In this document: piece by piece, positions 11,270 through 23,925 of the stretch | How positions within the stretch are numbered: position 1 is the stretch's first letter | Layout: each line of letters begins with the position of its first letter | NCBI GenBank assembly: GCA_021397835.1 | Contig: JAJFZO010000742.1 | Location: forward strand, 1,745,001-1,809,000 | Direction of reading: 5' to 3' | DNA length: 64,000 bases | From: Moringa oleifera | Taxonomy: Eukaryota; Streptophyta; Magnoliopsida; Brassicales; Moringaceae | Translations under genes and position numbers: made by a program | The notes under the pieces: generated by a model | What the model was told of the DNA's origin: nothing | The model's input: the letters and a program-made list of their open reading frames with translations, nothing else | The model's database searches: none

Positions 11270-12870
11270 ACAAGGATGTAGGGGTCGAGGTACTAGAGTT
11301 AGAAGTAAACTATCCATGAGAGTGAGGATTAGTTCTGTAAGTCCAAGCCCATCCTAGCCTCTAGTTCAAATGCCATTAATTTGGTCATCTTGTCTAAATC
11401 ATACACTGTCACCTCTAGTTCAGTCTCCATTATCACAGCCACCATCTTCAAACCATATACCATCGCCTCGAGGTTGTACTTCCAAGCCAGCCATGATTAA
11501 ATCTGCATGTGGAGTAATCAAAAGTAAATTATACATTACAATCATTGAAAAATAATATATTAACTTAACTTTATCCTCACATCAAAAATAACTCATTATC
11601 AATAATTAAGTATTAATTCTTTTATCTGACATTTATTTTTTATTTTATTTTTATAACCTATTATAAGCATCTCGAATGATTTTCATTATTTTGAATATCA
11701 TCAAGTTAAAGTATGAACAACCATGGATTGGATGGTGAAAAGTCCCAATTGAAGTTCATAAGATGTGGTAGGGCCAATTTCAAGTGACGTGTAAAATGTT
11801 TTGTTCAATTTATCGATTATGTTCCCATCATTGTAGTTAGTTTGCATATTATCTAATCTGGGGTTTACATTATTGTAGAAATGATGTAGGTGGGAGCCAT
11901 TTATGGATAGAAAAGTTAAGCGGGCTAAATGAGTAGAGATCAGTCGAATCTTGCATCAATTCAATTGAAAGAGATATAAGAAAAAACTTAGATACGCAAA
12001 TTTAATTGGGATGCATTATGGGTTAGGTGGACGAGAGACCAAGATTTCTTACAAGCATTAGAGAGGAATAAAAACAACCAGTCTATAAGTGAAATTTGCG
12101 TGCATGGATGAGAATCCGTTTCCATGTTTAAGCAAAAAAGATAAATGATAATTTTTAAATTTGTTTAATTATTTTCATATACTTATAATATATTTGATTA
12201 CATTTTATTAATTTTAACTTTTGACGTGTTATTTGTTAGACTATAGGGATAGGGATGGAGATTTCCATTCTAAAGGTCTTTGCCAAGTTGAACCATAATC
12301 AAGAGATAGATACATGGATCACAGCCAAAACAACATAAGTTTATGTAAATAATTCGAAAATTATTTAATGTTTCATTTATCAGCTTCAGTTATTTTTTCA
12401 TTATTTTAATTTTTTAATTTCTTAATGTACGAGTATTTGTTTATCTTGCTTTAATATATTTTATGTTTTGTCAATGATATGCAAGCTGGTTATGAAAAAA
12501 TTGAAAAAAGATAACCTTACCTTCAAGACCATCTGTTGATGATTCTATTTTTTTTCTCTGAGCCATAGGTGAAAAGAATAAGAAAGGTAAAGTATATGAT
12601 TTTGAACCTGAGTCTGTCTTTTATGGTCCTCCCATTATGTCTTAGTCATCACATTAGCTATCTAACATTATTATACAGATAATTATGGAGCAGGGGCAAA
12701 AATAAGTGCAATAACAAGTGTAGGAAAAAGTGTATTAATAAGTGCAAGAATGAATAAAAAAAAAGAACGCAAAGAGATGCAAAAGAACGATGGCTTTACA
12801 ACAATAACTTTTCAACAATCTTATTAGAAAAACGAAATTAATAAAGTAAAAAGGTACTTTTTTTAGTCAA
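11270..12870 (+). pseudogene. CACTA second gene remnant (TnpA / Transposase_24-like)
   Basis: The region begins with a basic, serine- and proline-rich stretch (RQGCRGRGTRVRS, then LVQSPLSQPPSSNHIPSPRG at about 11415-11475). It ends near 12570-12790 with KGKVYDFEPESVFYGPP followed by a glutamine- and valine-rich run in which most glutamines are now stops. This is the layout of Transposase_24-type proteins: basic N-terminus, central domain, C-terminal coiled coil. The central domain (about 11.7-12.1 kb) is barely readable. TnpA-type proteins bind subterminal repeats and assist excision. Confidence 0.55.
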
Positions 12871-15530
12871 TCGACTCAAATGATGATGTTTAAGATTGTC
12901 ATGATTGACTTAAGATATGTTTGAGGTAAAAGATACTTGAATATTTTATTTATGCGTTAGATATTTAAGTAATTATTATGATGATGTTTATTATTGTTGA
13001 TTGTTTACAATTTCGTTCATTTGATGAATTTATTTTATTTATGAAAATATATAAATAATTGAATGATAATTATTTATTTTTAAAATCTATTTTGAAACAT
13101 TTATTTATAAATTAAATATGTATTTTTAAATAATAAATTTTAAAAAATTATTTTTTAGTTAATTAAATAATAATGTTATTAATTTTGATTTGAAAATTAA
13201 AATATTATAAATAAATTGAAAATATTTTTAATATTTAAAATCTATATAAAAATTATATCTTTAATTTATTATATAATTTTTAAAAAAATTGATTTCAAAA
13301 TTCAAAGGATATATATAAATTAAAAATATATTTTTATACTAAAACATAACAACCAAAAATAGCTACATTTTAATTGAATAAATAATATATTTTTTAATTT
13401 TTAGTTGAATTTCAAATATAATTTTGTTAAAGTTCAAATTTAATTTTTTAAAATTATTTTCACACAACCAAACAAACACAATGCTAAATTTTAGTTTTTA
13501 ATAAATAAATAAATTTTTTATTTTATTTGTTAATTTTAAATTCTTTCAATACTTTTCTTTAAAAAAAAACTAATAGAATTTAATTTAAAAATTTTCAACA
13601 CTATTTTTATGAAAGTTTATCAAGAAAATATAAATTTTGAATTATTAAAAAAATTTATTTTACAAACATTCTCACGGAATCATTTTTATAAAAATTTTTG
13701 AATTATTTTGAAATTTTGTCTACTACTTTTCCATCATAATTTTGTATTAAAATATATTTTTAAATTTTTTTAAATTCACACAAAAAGTATATAATTTGAA
13801 ATTTTTAATATCATAAGTACTATTTGAATCTTGAGAATTTTCAATAACAATAGTTTTTTTATATTTTTAATATTTCTAAATTTTCATGAAAAATAAATAA
13901 TATGAAAATTCTTGCGATATACAAACTATCAAAGTATGTGATAAGATTGCAATGACATATTTATCGTTAGATTTTTTGTATTATCTATTTTATAAAAATT
14001 TATGATATATTAAAAATATTAAAAAATTATGTCACGTTTTTCATCAAACATACTATTAGAAATGTCTTGGAAAAAATTTCATTTGAATTGTACCTTTTTT
14101 ATGAATCTTTTAAGAACAGAAACTTATACATCAAAATTTTTGTTAAAAAATTAAATTTTTATAATCTTTTATAAATTCTCTTTAAAAAATATTGATTTTT
14201 TAAGTGTCTTTTTAACCAAAATTTTCTTTTAACATTTACGAAAAATGAAACTTAGAAGACCGTCCCGTAAAGTTCTAATAGATGACGTCAAAATTGTTAC
14301 GAATACAACACTAATTGCTAATGAAACCAAGAGAATAAAGGGATCTATTGCTTGAACCTTATTCTCTTTATTAAGATAAAAAAAAAAAAATCTTTTTGCA
14401 TCATATCGTCTCCCTATTTTTACAAAATTGAGTTAACTAATCTTCGACGTCTTCTATGATCTTTCTTTAAAGAGTCATACTTAAAACTTAGAATGTGACA
14501 GTGCCTAATCCCTTGATTAATAGAATGGTACTTCATGCGTCTCTTAGCTTGCAACATATTGATAGAGCAAAATAACCTTCTTAACGAACTGGGCTTTTCC
14601 CTTTGTTGGTGGCCATGTTAGGCTCTCTTGATTTTTGACTTGTAGGCTTCGACTTAATGGGCGGCTTGTTTGCCTTTAGCCTTTGAGTGTGTCATTTGAT
14701 TGCCTATACTAAAAACGACATCGCACAAATGAGTATCAAAACTTGCTTTGATCAATGAGCCTTTCTGGGAAAAAGAGATCAAAGTGCAAACTTCATAGTT
14801 ATTTGGTGGGACTTTCTTTGGGTTGAGATTATGTGAAACTGATTGTTTGATCCAATATTTGTTAGTTGTGTTACTATGAATTTTAGTACAGTTGAGTTTA
14901 AATATTTATTTTAGTTAAAATTTGACATTCATGCTAGTTTTAAATCAGTTAAACTTAATTTCAATATGCACAAAATAAGAATTAATATATAATATTTATT
15001 CATCAATAAAACTTATATTTTATTTATAACTTTAAATTAAGATATTTAAATTTTACGTTTTCGTTATATTTTTGATGTAAAAATTTTATTTATAATTTTT
15101 GTTAACATTTTTATATACACACATGATATACATATAATGTTAAATAAGATTTAATTTTAAATTTATTACTGTTAATAAAAATTATAAATAAAAATTTTAT
15201 GTTAAAAATTTAATAAAAATATAAATCAAAATAAATATAATTTTTTAAAAAATCAATTTATATTACAAATAAAATATAAATTTTTAATCTAATTAACTTA
15301 TATCTGTAAAGTTTTAAATTACATATTTTCATTTATAATATTTAAATTATAAACTTTTTATTTTTCAATTAGATATTTATAATTATTTTATTTGATTCTT
15401 TATATTTATATTTAATTTTAAATAAACTGATCCAAAATCAATTTAAAACCTCACTATTGCTGAGTTCAACTCAATCTTAATTATATAAATTTAAACTGAT
15501 TCTAAAGTGAACAAAAGTAACTCAACCCAG
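12870..15530. other. AT-rich intergenic DNA, no gene seen
   Basis: Long A/T homopolymer-rich stretches (13.0-14.2 kb and 14.9-15.45 kb) flank a less AT-rich island (14.25-14.9 kb). No reading frame with recognisable motifs, no tRNA and no clear element termini were found. The AT-rich blocks resemble the internal parts of the MITEs elsewhere in the window, but clear terminal repeats were not identified. Confidence 0.5.
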
Positions 15531-15539
15531 CTCTTCCGC

Positions 15540-17480
15540 AGCCCTATCACTTGGCACCAGTCCACAAAATCAGACAGTAGAGCATACAAGGTTGTCCCAG
15601 ATAAAAATCAGAAAAGTCCGTAACAAAACATTGCACTTTAGGCTGAAGTTCCCATGCAAGGTATCCTGGATCACAGTTCGAATGAATAACCACAAAACCA
15701 AATGCTATGGGTCCGAATACAGGAACATGCAAGGTCCCATCCAATAATATTTTGCTCCCTTGTTCACCAGACTGGACAATCTAGCAGGTGGCACAAACAA
15801 GTTTGTTCATCCAGTTCACTGGTGATAATAACTTAACCATGCTTCACGGAACGCAGAAGAAATACTTTGGCTTCCACACAAAGCAAACCAAGTTGGATGT
15901 CTCTAAGATGGATAAACTGCTGCACTCTATAATGTCCACGGGTCAAAAAACTTGGTAATCGTGCATTCTCTAAGTAGCAAATTGTAGCAGTGTCAATAAT
16001 CTAAATGCCAGAAAGCCCAATACCTTTTAGGAAATATGGAAATTTATGAACATTTACACGAACAGCATGAGTAGTGCAAGCAAGAAAACACAGCAACTCT
16101 AGAATGAAACATAGGTGAGACTCATTCCAAGTTAAGGCCAGAAAACACAATCTGTTAAGCATTTAAACCACATACAGCATATCTGTCCACAGATCTATAC
16201 AATCACTTCAAAATAAACAGTTAAATATTTATTCCTTGTGATTAGATCCACAGCAAGAGCCCCATCTCGTACAGATGATAAATCTAGGCCTTACATGTCC
16301 CTGCTTAAGGATTCTGCAAAGGATAAAAGGATGATGCAAATAAGAATTAACAGAACTAGAAGAGAACAGTATAGAGTCAGATTAGCAAACCAGAATTGCT
16401 TCGTAACAAATTACAAATGGAAGCATATGTACAATAAAGATTATATCATAGAATGGAGAACTTTCAAATTACTGAATTACAAAGATTCCAGCATGAATTT
16501 TTCTTTGATGAGACATCTCTATGTTCCAGGACAGTAAATTTACAGAACAAGCTAAAAGTCTTACTTCAAAACAACCTACCTGAAGTGCTGCTCAAATCAA
16601 AAGATCAGGAACCACAGGTAATTCAGCATCACATCACTTTCTCAATATTACAGGTAAGTAAACATGCAATTAATGTGCTGCAATAGCTTGACCTTGGGGT
16701 TTGTTATGACACCACCGGTAATACTTAATAGGTTTGTAAGTGTTGAATAACTTGACAGTGTAAGTTAAGTGGGCCATTGTCTAATAAAAAAAAGAAAACA
16801 GTTTAAGTGGGTAATGAGACTACCACACCAAATACTCACTGCTCATTAAAAACTATTTAACTCAAAAGTACATGGACATGCTATCCCAATGAACAAACAC
16901 AAACACAAGGCATTGTAGAGCTAGCTCCTTCTCTTCCTCACTGGCTTTCTGTTTTAAAGCATTCAAGCAGCACTTTATCACAAGATAGTATGCCAACTAC
17001 TACCTAACTGAAAGGAAGAAACAAAAGAAAATGAACACATAATCTGATCACTTCTCAAATTAAAGCCATATCTAAACCAAAAATAACCTTAAGCAAAGAG
17101 GAAGGTAAGTAAAGAATAGACATAATAGGAATTAAGAAAGCATTTTCTGTCAGGTAATTAAGATGGGAATCCTCATCAGATATTTTTTAGGCCAACTAAA
17201 CCAATATAACAGCACATGTATTGTGTCAAAGCAGGTTTAGACCTCATTTGCATCGGCAGTTTTTAGGTGATATTTGCATTTAAGGATATAGGACCACAAA
17301 TAAGATAAACTTGACTGATGCATGTGAGCTTCTAAATTGAAAATTAGAAAAGAAAGAAGCTTCTTATCACGGAAAACACCTAAGACTGTGAATGTAGATT
17401 TAAGATTGCTAGTATTAGGTATCTTGAACGATTATCATTAACATGAATACCAGAAAAGGAATAAGCCACTTAGTCTAACA
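15540..17480. other. Region downstream of the IF1-like gene, no confident gene
   Basis: Moderate base composition, unlike the AT-rich flanks, suggests transcribed or UTR sequence of the minus-strand IF1-like gene or its remaining introns. No protein motif was recognised on either strand. Short open frames such as the minus-strand one at 15547-15744 lack an ATG and show no family signature. Confidence 0.35.
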
Positions 17481-17641
17481 TATACATACTCTGGGTAGTT
17501 CGGTGCTTCAAATAGTTCCACCTCTGATAAAAAGCATCAATTACGGTGGAAACCGAAATCACATGGTCTCCTTACTTCCATGTGTGAAAAGAGACTTTTC
17601 AACAGAAGAACATCTATCAACTTAAGAATAAAGACTTGTAC

Positions 17642-18889
17642 CTTCACAGCGCTTCCCTTGTCTGACTTTTCTTTCTCTGCCTTTTGTTTCTCAGCTTGCT
17701 TCTTCAATTTCTCCAGCCTCTCCCTCTCCATTTTCTTCGCACAAAAAATCAAGCCTATCAAAGAATGCTCATAGGCCCAAAGAGAAAGCATGTAAAAGTA
17801 TCACAACAACAAGGTCAACTGGTTGCATAAGCCTAAGAATAGATAATGTTTCATTTCCCCCTCACCAATTAGATCCTAGACAAGATGTATATAATCAACT
17901 CAACTCTGTTGCTGAGAAAGGAAAGAGAATCAAAAAGCTTATCCCGAGCTAAATATATTTATGTTCTTTGGATCCCAATAATACAAACATACATATCAAA
18001 TATTATTTCCTTGTCTTGGTACATCTTCTCAACAAACAAACAGTCGGATAACAAGAACAGAAACAAAAGCAACTCTACCAAACTAAGATGAAGAGGTGGT
18101 AAAGACCACAACAAACAAAAATATTTTTGGTTGCTAACACTTGAGTGAAAGAATAAGCATATATTGAGTGGAGAACCAAACACAAAATCAGATCCTATTT
18201 AAGAAATACTCTGTATTTGCATTACTAATACATTAAGAAGCGATGTCTATCATGAAAATCTTATTCACAAAAGCACCAAATGGTGCCACCCACTTAAGTA
18301 TGTATCTAGTTACATGAATACAAACTCATTTAGGAAATAAGGCATACAGTGCAAAATCTAACCATAACCAGTTTTAGTTTCATTTTCCACATTTCCAGGA
18401 CAAACAAACAAAGAATCATCCAGATATAAAAACCAACAAGAAAAGAGCAAATAACCAAAAAATAAAAAGTCGTAGAGATATTTAAATCCACATTTCACCT
18501 CAAGCCGAGCAGCTCCTTTATCAGTTAGCTATATTGGTGGCAAACTGAAAAGCTAATAGCTACTCTTAGCAGTGTGTCTGACAATCAACTGATGACAAAA
18601 CTGAAGAATAGTTTCATTCCTTTTCCTTTGATCATAGACTTATGTAATGTCAGTAGACTTTCTTTTCCAGTTTCTTTCAGTTTGGTTCGATTCCTAGTGA
18701 GCCAAACACAAAGCCAAAACATTCTCGAAGGAAGTCAACAAATAAAACCTGGATGTAGACGGTCTCAGCAGCGCGTTCCTCTTCGCTAAGAATTCGCCCC
18801 TTATCATCGCTGAAGTACCGAGTCGCTCCCCGAGTTGACTCCAACGAACGAGTGAGACCGAGTCGGCTCAGTGCACATCTCATTGCCAT
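17642..18889 (-). CDS. Mitochondrial F1F0-ATPase inhibitor factor 1-like protein (C-terminus unresolved)
   Basis: Two coding exons are clear. Exon 1 (18889-18749, 47 codons) starts at the first ATG and encodes an Arg/Ser-rich, acid-free N-terminus (MAMRCALSRLGLTRSLESTR), typical of a mitochondrial presequence, followed by GATRYFSDDKGRILSEEERA and AETVYIQ. It ends at a GT donor in phase 0. Exon 2 (17734-17642, 31 codons) encodes KMERERLEKLKKQAEKQKAE and ends SDKGSAVK before GTACAAG. The EEERAAE...YI.KMERERLEKLK segment is the inhibitory, coiled-coil region of plant IF1-like proteins, which bind the F1 catalytic interface and block ATP hydrolysis when the proton gradient falls. The last exon is uncertain: an acceptor near 17524 could add a short tail ending near 17473, or reading through the donor would end at 17537. 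The family call is firm; the 3' model is not. Confidence 0.85.
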
Positions 18890-19190
18890 TTTTGATGATT
18901 GGAAGTATTAGAATACCCTAGCACCTTCGATTTAAATACAGAAACTGGTGATGCGGGTTCAAATTCGGATCAGAAAGTCGGGTTGGGAGCGACAAGGAGA
19001 CTGTAGTTGAAGAAACCAGAGGAAGATTCCAGCAGCACGGGTGGAATTGGGTACATGTGGATGAACTGAATAGGCATTCTTATGCCACGCTATCATGCCA
19101 CTTGGCACTATCATCCACTTCCACAGTTCAGCGCTAACACAATCACGTCACATCACATGTCCATAAAGGGGTATATTTAATTTTAAAGTA
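18890..19190 (-). promoter_or_regulatory. Upstream region of the IF1-like gene
   Basis: About 300 bases of higher GC content precede the ATG on the minus strand and probably contain the 5' UTR and core promoter. CACGTCA and CACATGT motifs near 19147-19160 resemble ACGT/E-box-type plant elements. No unambiguous TATA position could be fixed. Confidence 0.4.
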
Positions 19191-19700
19191 CAAATTTATA
19201 TTCATTTTAAATAATATGATAACGATTTTATAAAATTTTAATATTTAGTTTATATTATTAATTAAATATTTATATTTAAAAATAATAAGTTTAATTTTAA
19301 TTTATTAACATAATTTAAATCAAATATTATTAAAAATTAAAAATATTTAAATTAAAATTTTTATATAATAAATTTTGACTGAAAATTTTTTATAGACGTA
19401 AAAAAATATTCAATTTAGAATTACAAAAAGTTTTATAATTTTTTGAGTATTAAAAATATATTTTTTAAAAAATCGTAATATTAAAAATTTTTAAAAATAA
19501 TATAATTATTCAAAAAATTATGTAATTTTTATGATAATAGCTTAAATATTTTTTATATTTGAAAAAATTTAAGTTAAATTTTGTTATATAAAATTTTCAA
19601 TTTAAATATTTTTAATTTTTTAGTTTTTTTAATAAAGTTTAATTTATGTTAAATTAATAGATTAAAATTTAATTTATTATTTTTAAAACAAATGGTTTAA
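19190..19700. mobile_element. MITE family 2-like AT-rich element (copy 1)
   Basis: The start TTTTATAAAATTTTAATATT followed by an ATTAATTAAATATTTATATTT-type stretch matches the terminal inverted repeat of the clearer copy at 24475-24995. The internal order is also shared (TTATGATAATAGCTTAAATA). The right end is degenerate and no target duplication was found. It encodes nothing. Confidence 0.5.
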
Positions 19701-20164
19701 TTGGCTAAAATACAGCCACTTTCCACCATGACTCTACGCTCCTCTAAAAAGTTTTTAACCTAAACCTTATTATCAGTAGCTCAGTTTTGCATTAGAGGCA
19801 GAACTCGGGGAGTTTTCGATATGGCATATACCGGAACTCGCCTTATTTCATCCATGGCCACAATCCTTGATTGTCATCTTGTGTTCTTCACTCTAAGCAG
19901 CATTTATATTAAGTTTAGGGAAGCCAGCAAGTGGTGGTTGCCATTGAACACTGGTTACAGGTAAAAGGTGATGAGGCCTTAATGCTTTGGCTTTTTGGGT
20001 AAGTCTTCGTACAGCATATAGGATAACATCAAGTGAGGCACATGCCTAATCATGGATCACTTCTATTCAATCATAGCTTCTAACAAACTATAAAAAAAGA
20101 TATCAGTAATCTACGAGAGTTACAAGTGGATCGTGATTAATCCTAAACCCATCTTGCCCAAGTT

Positions 20165-20290
20165 GGCTGGTGAAGAAAGACCTAGGCATTTACTCAAGGT
20201 GGCCCATACCTTTTAGCTAAAGATGCATTCAAACAAGATGTGATACATGGATTCAGGTAAGCCTCCACAAATGCAACAAGATGTGTCAGT
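20165..20290 (-). pseudogene. LINE zf-RVT module remnant (first LINE)
   Basis: The minus strand reads DTSCCICGGLPESMYHILFE, then C and a stop shortly after, then VWATL. This is the C-x-x-C...E-S-x-x-H-x-L-x-x-C zinc-binding pattern located after the reverse transcriptase in plant LINE ORF2 proteins. Confidence 0.82.
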
Positions 20291-21589
20291 TGGTATACCT
20301 CACTAAGAATGCTTCTTATTTATTGGTAAGATACCATCAACATCCTTCAAGTGAAATTATGAATCTTGGGTAGCAAATCTACTTTCCAAATAGTGTTTCA
20401 TATCCCTATTTTATTTTGCATGATTAGGACTTCTTTTTTTAGAATACTCCATGTAGTATGGTAGCCAAATTTGATAATATACTCACTGCTTTATTATCAT
20501 TCCAAATGAGCTTGTTTCGCATGTAACACTTGCTTAATGGAATAGTCAATACTCTTTCGATGTCCTTTGGTATTAAAAGATCCTCTACAATTATATGTAA
20601 TCACTATCTTGTATTCTTATTGATAAGCACATTAACCTTCATCGGTGTAAGCTGCACCTCTAATGATCAAGAAGACTAAAAATTAAGCTTCCTAGGGATC
20701 TATATCTTTCCATATTATCAATCGAATTCTTATCTCTAATTCTTCCAAGTGACTCACTGCCTTCCTTATCAATAAACCATTCCATGCATAAGACTCATTG
20801 GCTTTTTTTTTTTATAAATATTATAAACAGATTACCTAATGGAAAATGTTTATACTTAAAGACCTTGTGGCAAAAAGACGTTTCTAGTAAAGCCATGTTA
20901 AAGACTTTCATGTATCTAAAACCTAGAACTTTATCAAGTTTAGAGGTGCACAAGCTTCTCGAATTCTTCTAATGGATTTTATCGATCGTGCCCTTATTTC
21001 CCAACTAGAAACTGGCCATCAATATATTGAGTTCACAAAGAAACTTTTTGAGAAGCATGAAGCAAATCATAATGTAGCTTGGCATAGCTTGCCTAACTAT
21101 TTTGATTAAAAGATCAAAAGATCTTTACCAGCTTACGAAAGGTGCTTCTTGTCCCAAGTAACCATTTTTGCTTTGAATTAATCTAATATTTTGGTCAATT
21201 CTTTTTTCTTGTTACGTTTTACCAGTAGAGGAAACCAGAGATATGGGTCTTTTGCCAAAGATCTTCATATGCCTAGTATACACTTCAGTTTGGCTTTTGT
21301 TTATTTTCCAACATTAGAGTTAAAGAAAACACTCGTTTTTTGCCTTAATGCCTCCTTATAGATTTTAAGAAATTGTCTAATTGTTTTAGAATCCTCTTCC
21401 TTCACTCTAAATATTAGAAGGTTTTCATTGATAAAAGAAAATGTGAGATACTTTAGGTCTTTTATTAGTTATTAGTACTCCATAGAGTATGCCATCACAA
21501 ACTGTTTGATTGATCAGTGAAAATCCTATTGTTCTCATTATTGTTTCCAAAAACTTTCATTCAATTTTATCATATACCTTATTCATGAC

Positions 21590-22170
21590 TAGCTTCCAAG
21601 CTAGATAACTTATTTTACTAGTTTTTATTACTCCATAAAGTGTGCTATCACAAACTATTTGATTAATTAGTGAGGAGAACCCTTTAGTACATTAGAGGAA
21701 CATATAGGATGATAGAAGATCTCCTTATCTAAGGTCTCTTAAGGAGTTGGATTGATCTATATTGTTGGCTATTGATAAACATAGAGTAATAAATCGACGA
21801 TATGCATGATTATGATTGTTATTCATTTCTCTAAAAATCTCATTGTTCTCATTATTGTTTCCAAAAAATTTCATTCAATTTTATCATATACCTTACTTAT
21901 ATCTAGCTTAAAGGTTAAATAGCCTTTTTTTTTTCTATTTTTCTTATCTTTATGGTATAGACTATTTCATAAGCGATCAATCTATTATCCAATATCATTC
22001 TTTTTTAAGTGAAGACGATTAATTTTTGCTAATAATAGAGGGAAATACATTTTTCAAATGGTTTGCTAGCACCTTCGTAACTATCTTATAGCATATATTA
22101 CATAAATTGATTAGGTGATAGTTTTTCAAGAATATTGGATTTTGCACCTTCCGGATCAATACTATGTTTA
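21590..22170 (-). pseudogene. LINE reverse transcriptase remnant (first LINE)
   Basis: On the minus strand, NLCNICYKIVTKVLANHLKN followed by VFPSIISKN (about 22040-22130) corresponds to the P-I-S-L-C-N-V-x-Y-K-I-x-x-K-V-L-A-N-R-L-K motif of plant L1-type reverse transcriptases. Further down, GDLLSSYMFL and FSSLINQIVCDSTLYGV (about 21625-21715) corresponds to the G-D-P-L-S-P-Y-L-F region. The catalytic YxDD block was not found intact. Multiple stops and frame changes make it non-functional. Confidence 0.82.
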
Positions 22171-23109
22171 TTCTGCTTAAAGAGGATAATGATTGCCCTC
22201 ATTTAGGATGCTTAGGGTTAATTTAGTGACATTCTCTCCAACGGTAGCCTAATTCTTTTGATAAAAGCAAGCATTAAGGTTATCTAGGCTAGGTGCTTTC
22301 CATGGTGCCATTTGAGTAACAACTTCGTAGACTTTATTGACAAAGAAAACACAGTTGAAGAAGATAATCTTGAGGCCTAATAACTTGCTTCTAATGACTT
22401 AAGAGGTATTGTCTATGCCCTAAGTGTTCAAGGACATAAAAATTTCACTGTCAGTGGAGTCTTTTGTGTGATCTAAAACCTCTATGTCACTGATGGTTTC
22501 TGTAGAATTATAGGCACTTTAGCAATCATAAACCCTGGGGAAAAGCCATGTACTTGAACCCAGAATAGACATTGATCCATAACTATATTGGCTAGAGTAT
22601 AATTACCCTCGAACTCCTTTTATACAAGGACCAGGGTTGTTTGTTAAGAGCCTAATCTTTATTAGCCAAAGTGAACAAGTATAGCCTTCCTTGAACCTCC
22701 CTGATTGATAGATCTGTTTGAGAGCCTTCATATATTGGTGATGACTTTCTTCATAGCTTCAATGTTATACAACCTCCACTGTAAAAATTTTCGATCAAAT
22801 GGTACTTCTCAAATGCAGCACAGGTCAAGGCAATCCTCTTTAATGGGCACAATTGTGTTTTCCTTTTCCATTAACTTAAGCTTTTGTCACATTCCTTCTA
22901 GCCCTGAGTTCATCCTTCAAAAAAATTTAGGTAAAACTAATACCCAAACTATTGCTTAAAAACGGGGGAAAAAAAATGCTTAAATAAATTAAGATACAAA
23001 CCTCATCGATAATAACTCAAAATAACCCAAAACTCTTACCAAAGAAAGAGTTCTAGGAAAGACTCAATTTGTCTAAAATGCTATTAATTAAGAGAACACC
23101 TGATTCTCA

Positions 23110-23925
23110 CAAAGGTGTATTCTTGATCTATAACAATAAATATGATATTTAGATAATTTATATTAAATAAATATTATAAAAACTAAATTTATTAAAAATT
23201 TTAAAATAAATATAAAATATTAATTAAAATTTTTTTAGTTATTTTAAGTTAGTTATATACTTAATTTTTTTAATTTAAATTAAATTATTTAATGCCAACA
23301 TGATAAAAAATAAATATTATATGAAATATATTTTCATCAATTTTTAATTTTAATAATATTATTTGTATTAATTGAGAGTACTTTTATTATTGAACTACTT
23401 AAAAATACTTTAAATAAATTAAATACTTTATTTTAAATTAATTGTTAATTTTAAATTTTTTTAACTCATGAATTAATTTTAACAAATTTTGAATTTTTTA
23501 TAATTTTAAATTTATTTCATGTTTGAAATTTTTTGATTTTTTAATAAATTAAATATAGATAAAATTTTTGGATTAAAATGACATAATATTTTTTATCAAT
23601 TATTTTATTTATTTTTAAATTTTAACATCAATTTATTAAGATTTTTAATTTAAATAATTTTACGAAAAAAATAATCATAATAAGTAAATTAAATAAATTA
23701 AAATATCAAATATATAAATGGTTAAATTTAAAATTTAAAATTTAAAATAAAAAATGAGTTTAATTAATTTTTTCACATATATTTAAAATTTTATTAAAAT
23801 ATTTTAATTTTATTGATATATTAAACAGGTGCAATATAATTTTGTCCTAATATTTTTTCTTGAAACCTAAAACCATTAATTGCTATCTCACTTTAAATTT
23901 ATCTAAATAATTATTTTGTTACTTA
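23110..23925. other. AT-rich spacer, nothing recognised
   Basis: Very AT-rich DNA between the LINE and a MITE copy. No reading frame or terminal inverted repeat was identified with confidence. Confidence 0.5.

Larger units (their letters stand above)
7600..12870 (+). mobile_element. Decayed CACTA (En/Spm) DNA transposon
   Basis: The remnants follow the gene order of plant CACTA elements on the plus strand: transposase-associated domain, TNP2 core, DUF4218, DUF4216, then a TnpA/Transposase_24-like gene. All are riddled with stops and frameshifts. Many stops sit where CAA, CAG or TGG codons are expected, which suggests transition decay of methylated DNA. The diagnostic CACTA termini and 3-bp target duplication could not be located, so both ends are approximate. 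Confidence 0.88.
19830..22960 (-). mobile_element. Decayed L1-type LINE, minus strand
   Basis: Minus-strand remnants follow LINE order. About 22500-22610 reads CLFWVQVHGFSPGFMIAKV, a DUF4283-type ORF1 motif. 21960-22170 and 21590-21720 are reverse transcriptase. About 20165-20285 is a zf-RVT module. About 19850-19945 reads WQPPLAGFPKLNINAA, the start of the C-terminal RNase H. The element is much shorter than an intact plant LINE and is broken by stops and by an internal tandem duplication. No endonuclease domain was recognised. It lies between the IF1-like gene and the MMTAG2-like gene. Confidence 0.85.

Noticed and set aside
15547..15744. Minus-strand 65-residue open frame downstream of the IF1-like gene
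   Set aside because: It has no ATG start (TTG), no recognisable motif and no splice partner, so it is more likely UTR or chance.
18956..18975. tRNA T-loop-like GGGTTCAAATTC
   Set aside because: No matching A box, acceptor stem or anticodon arm lies nearby.
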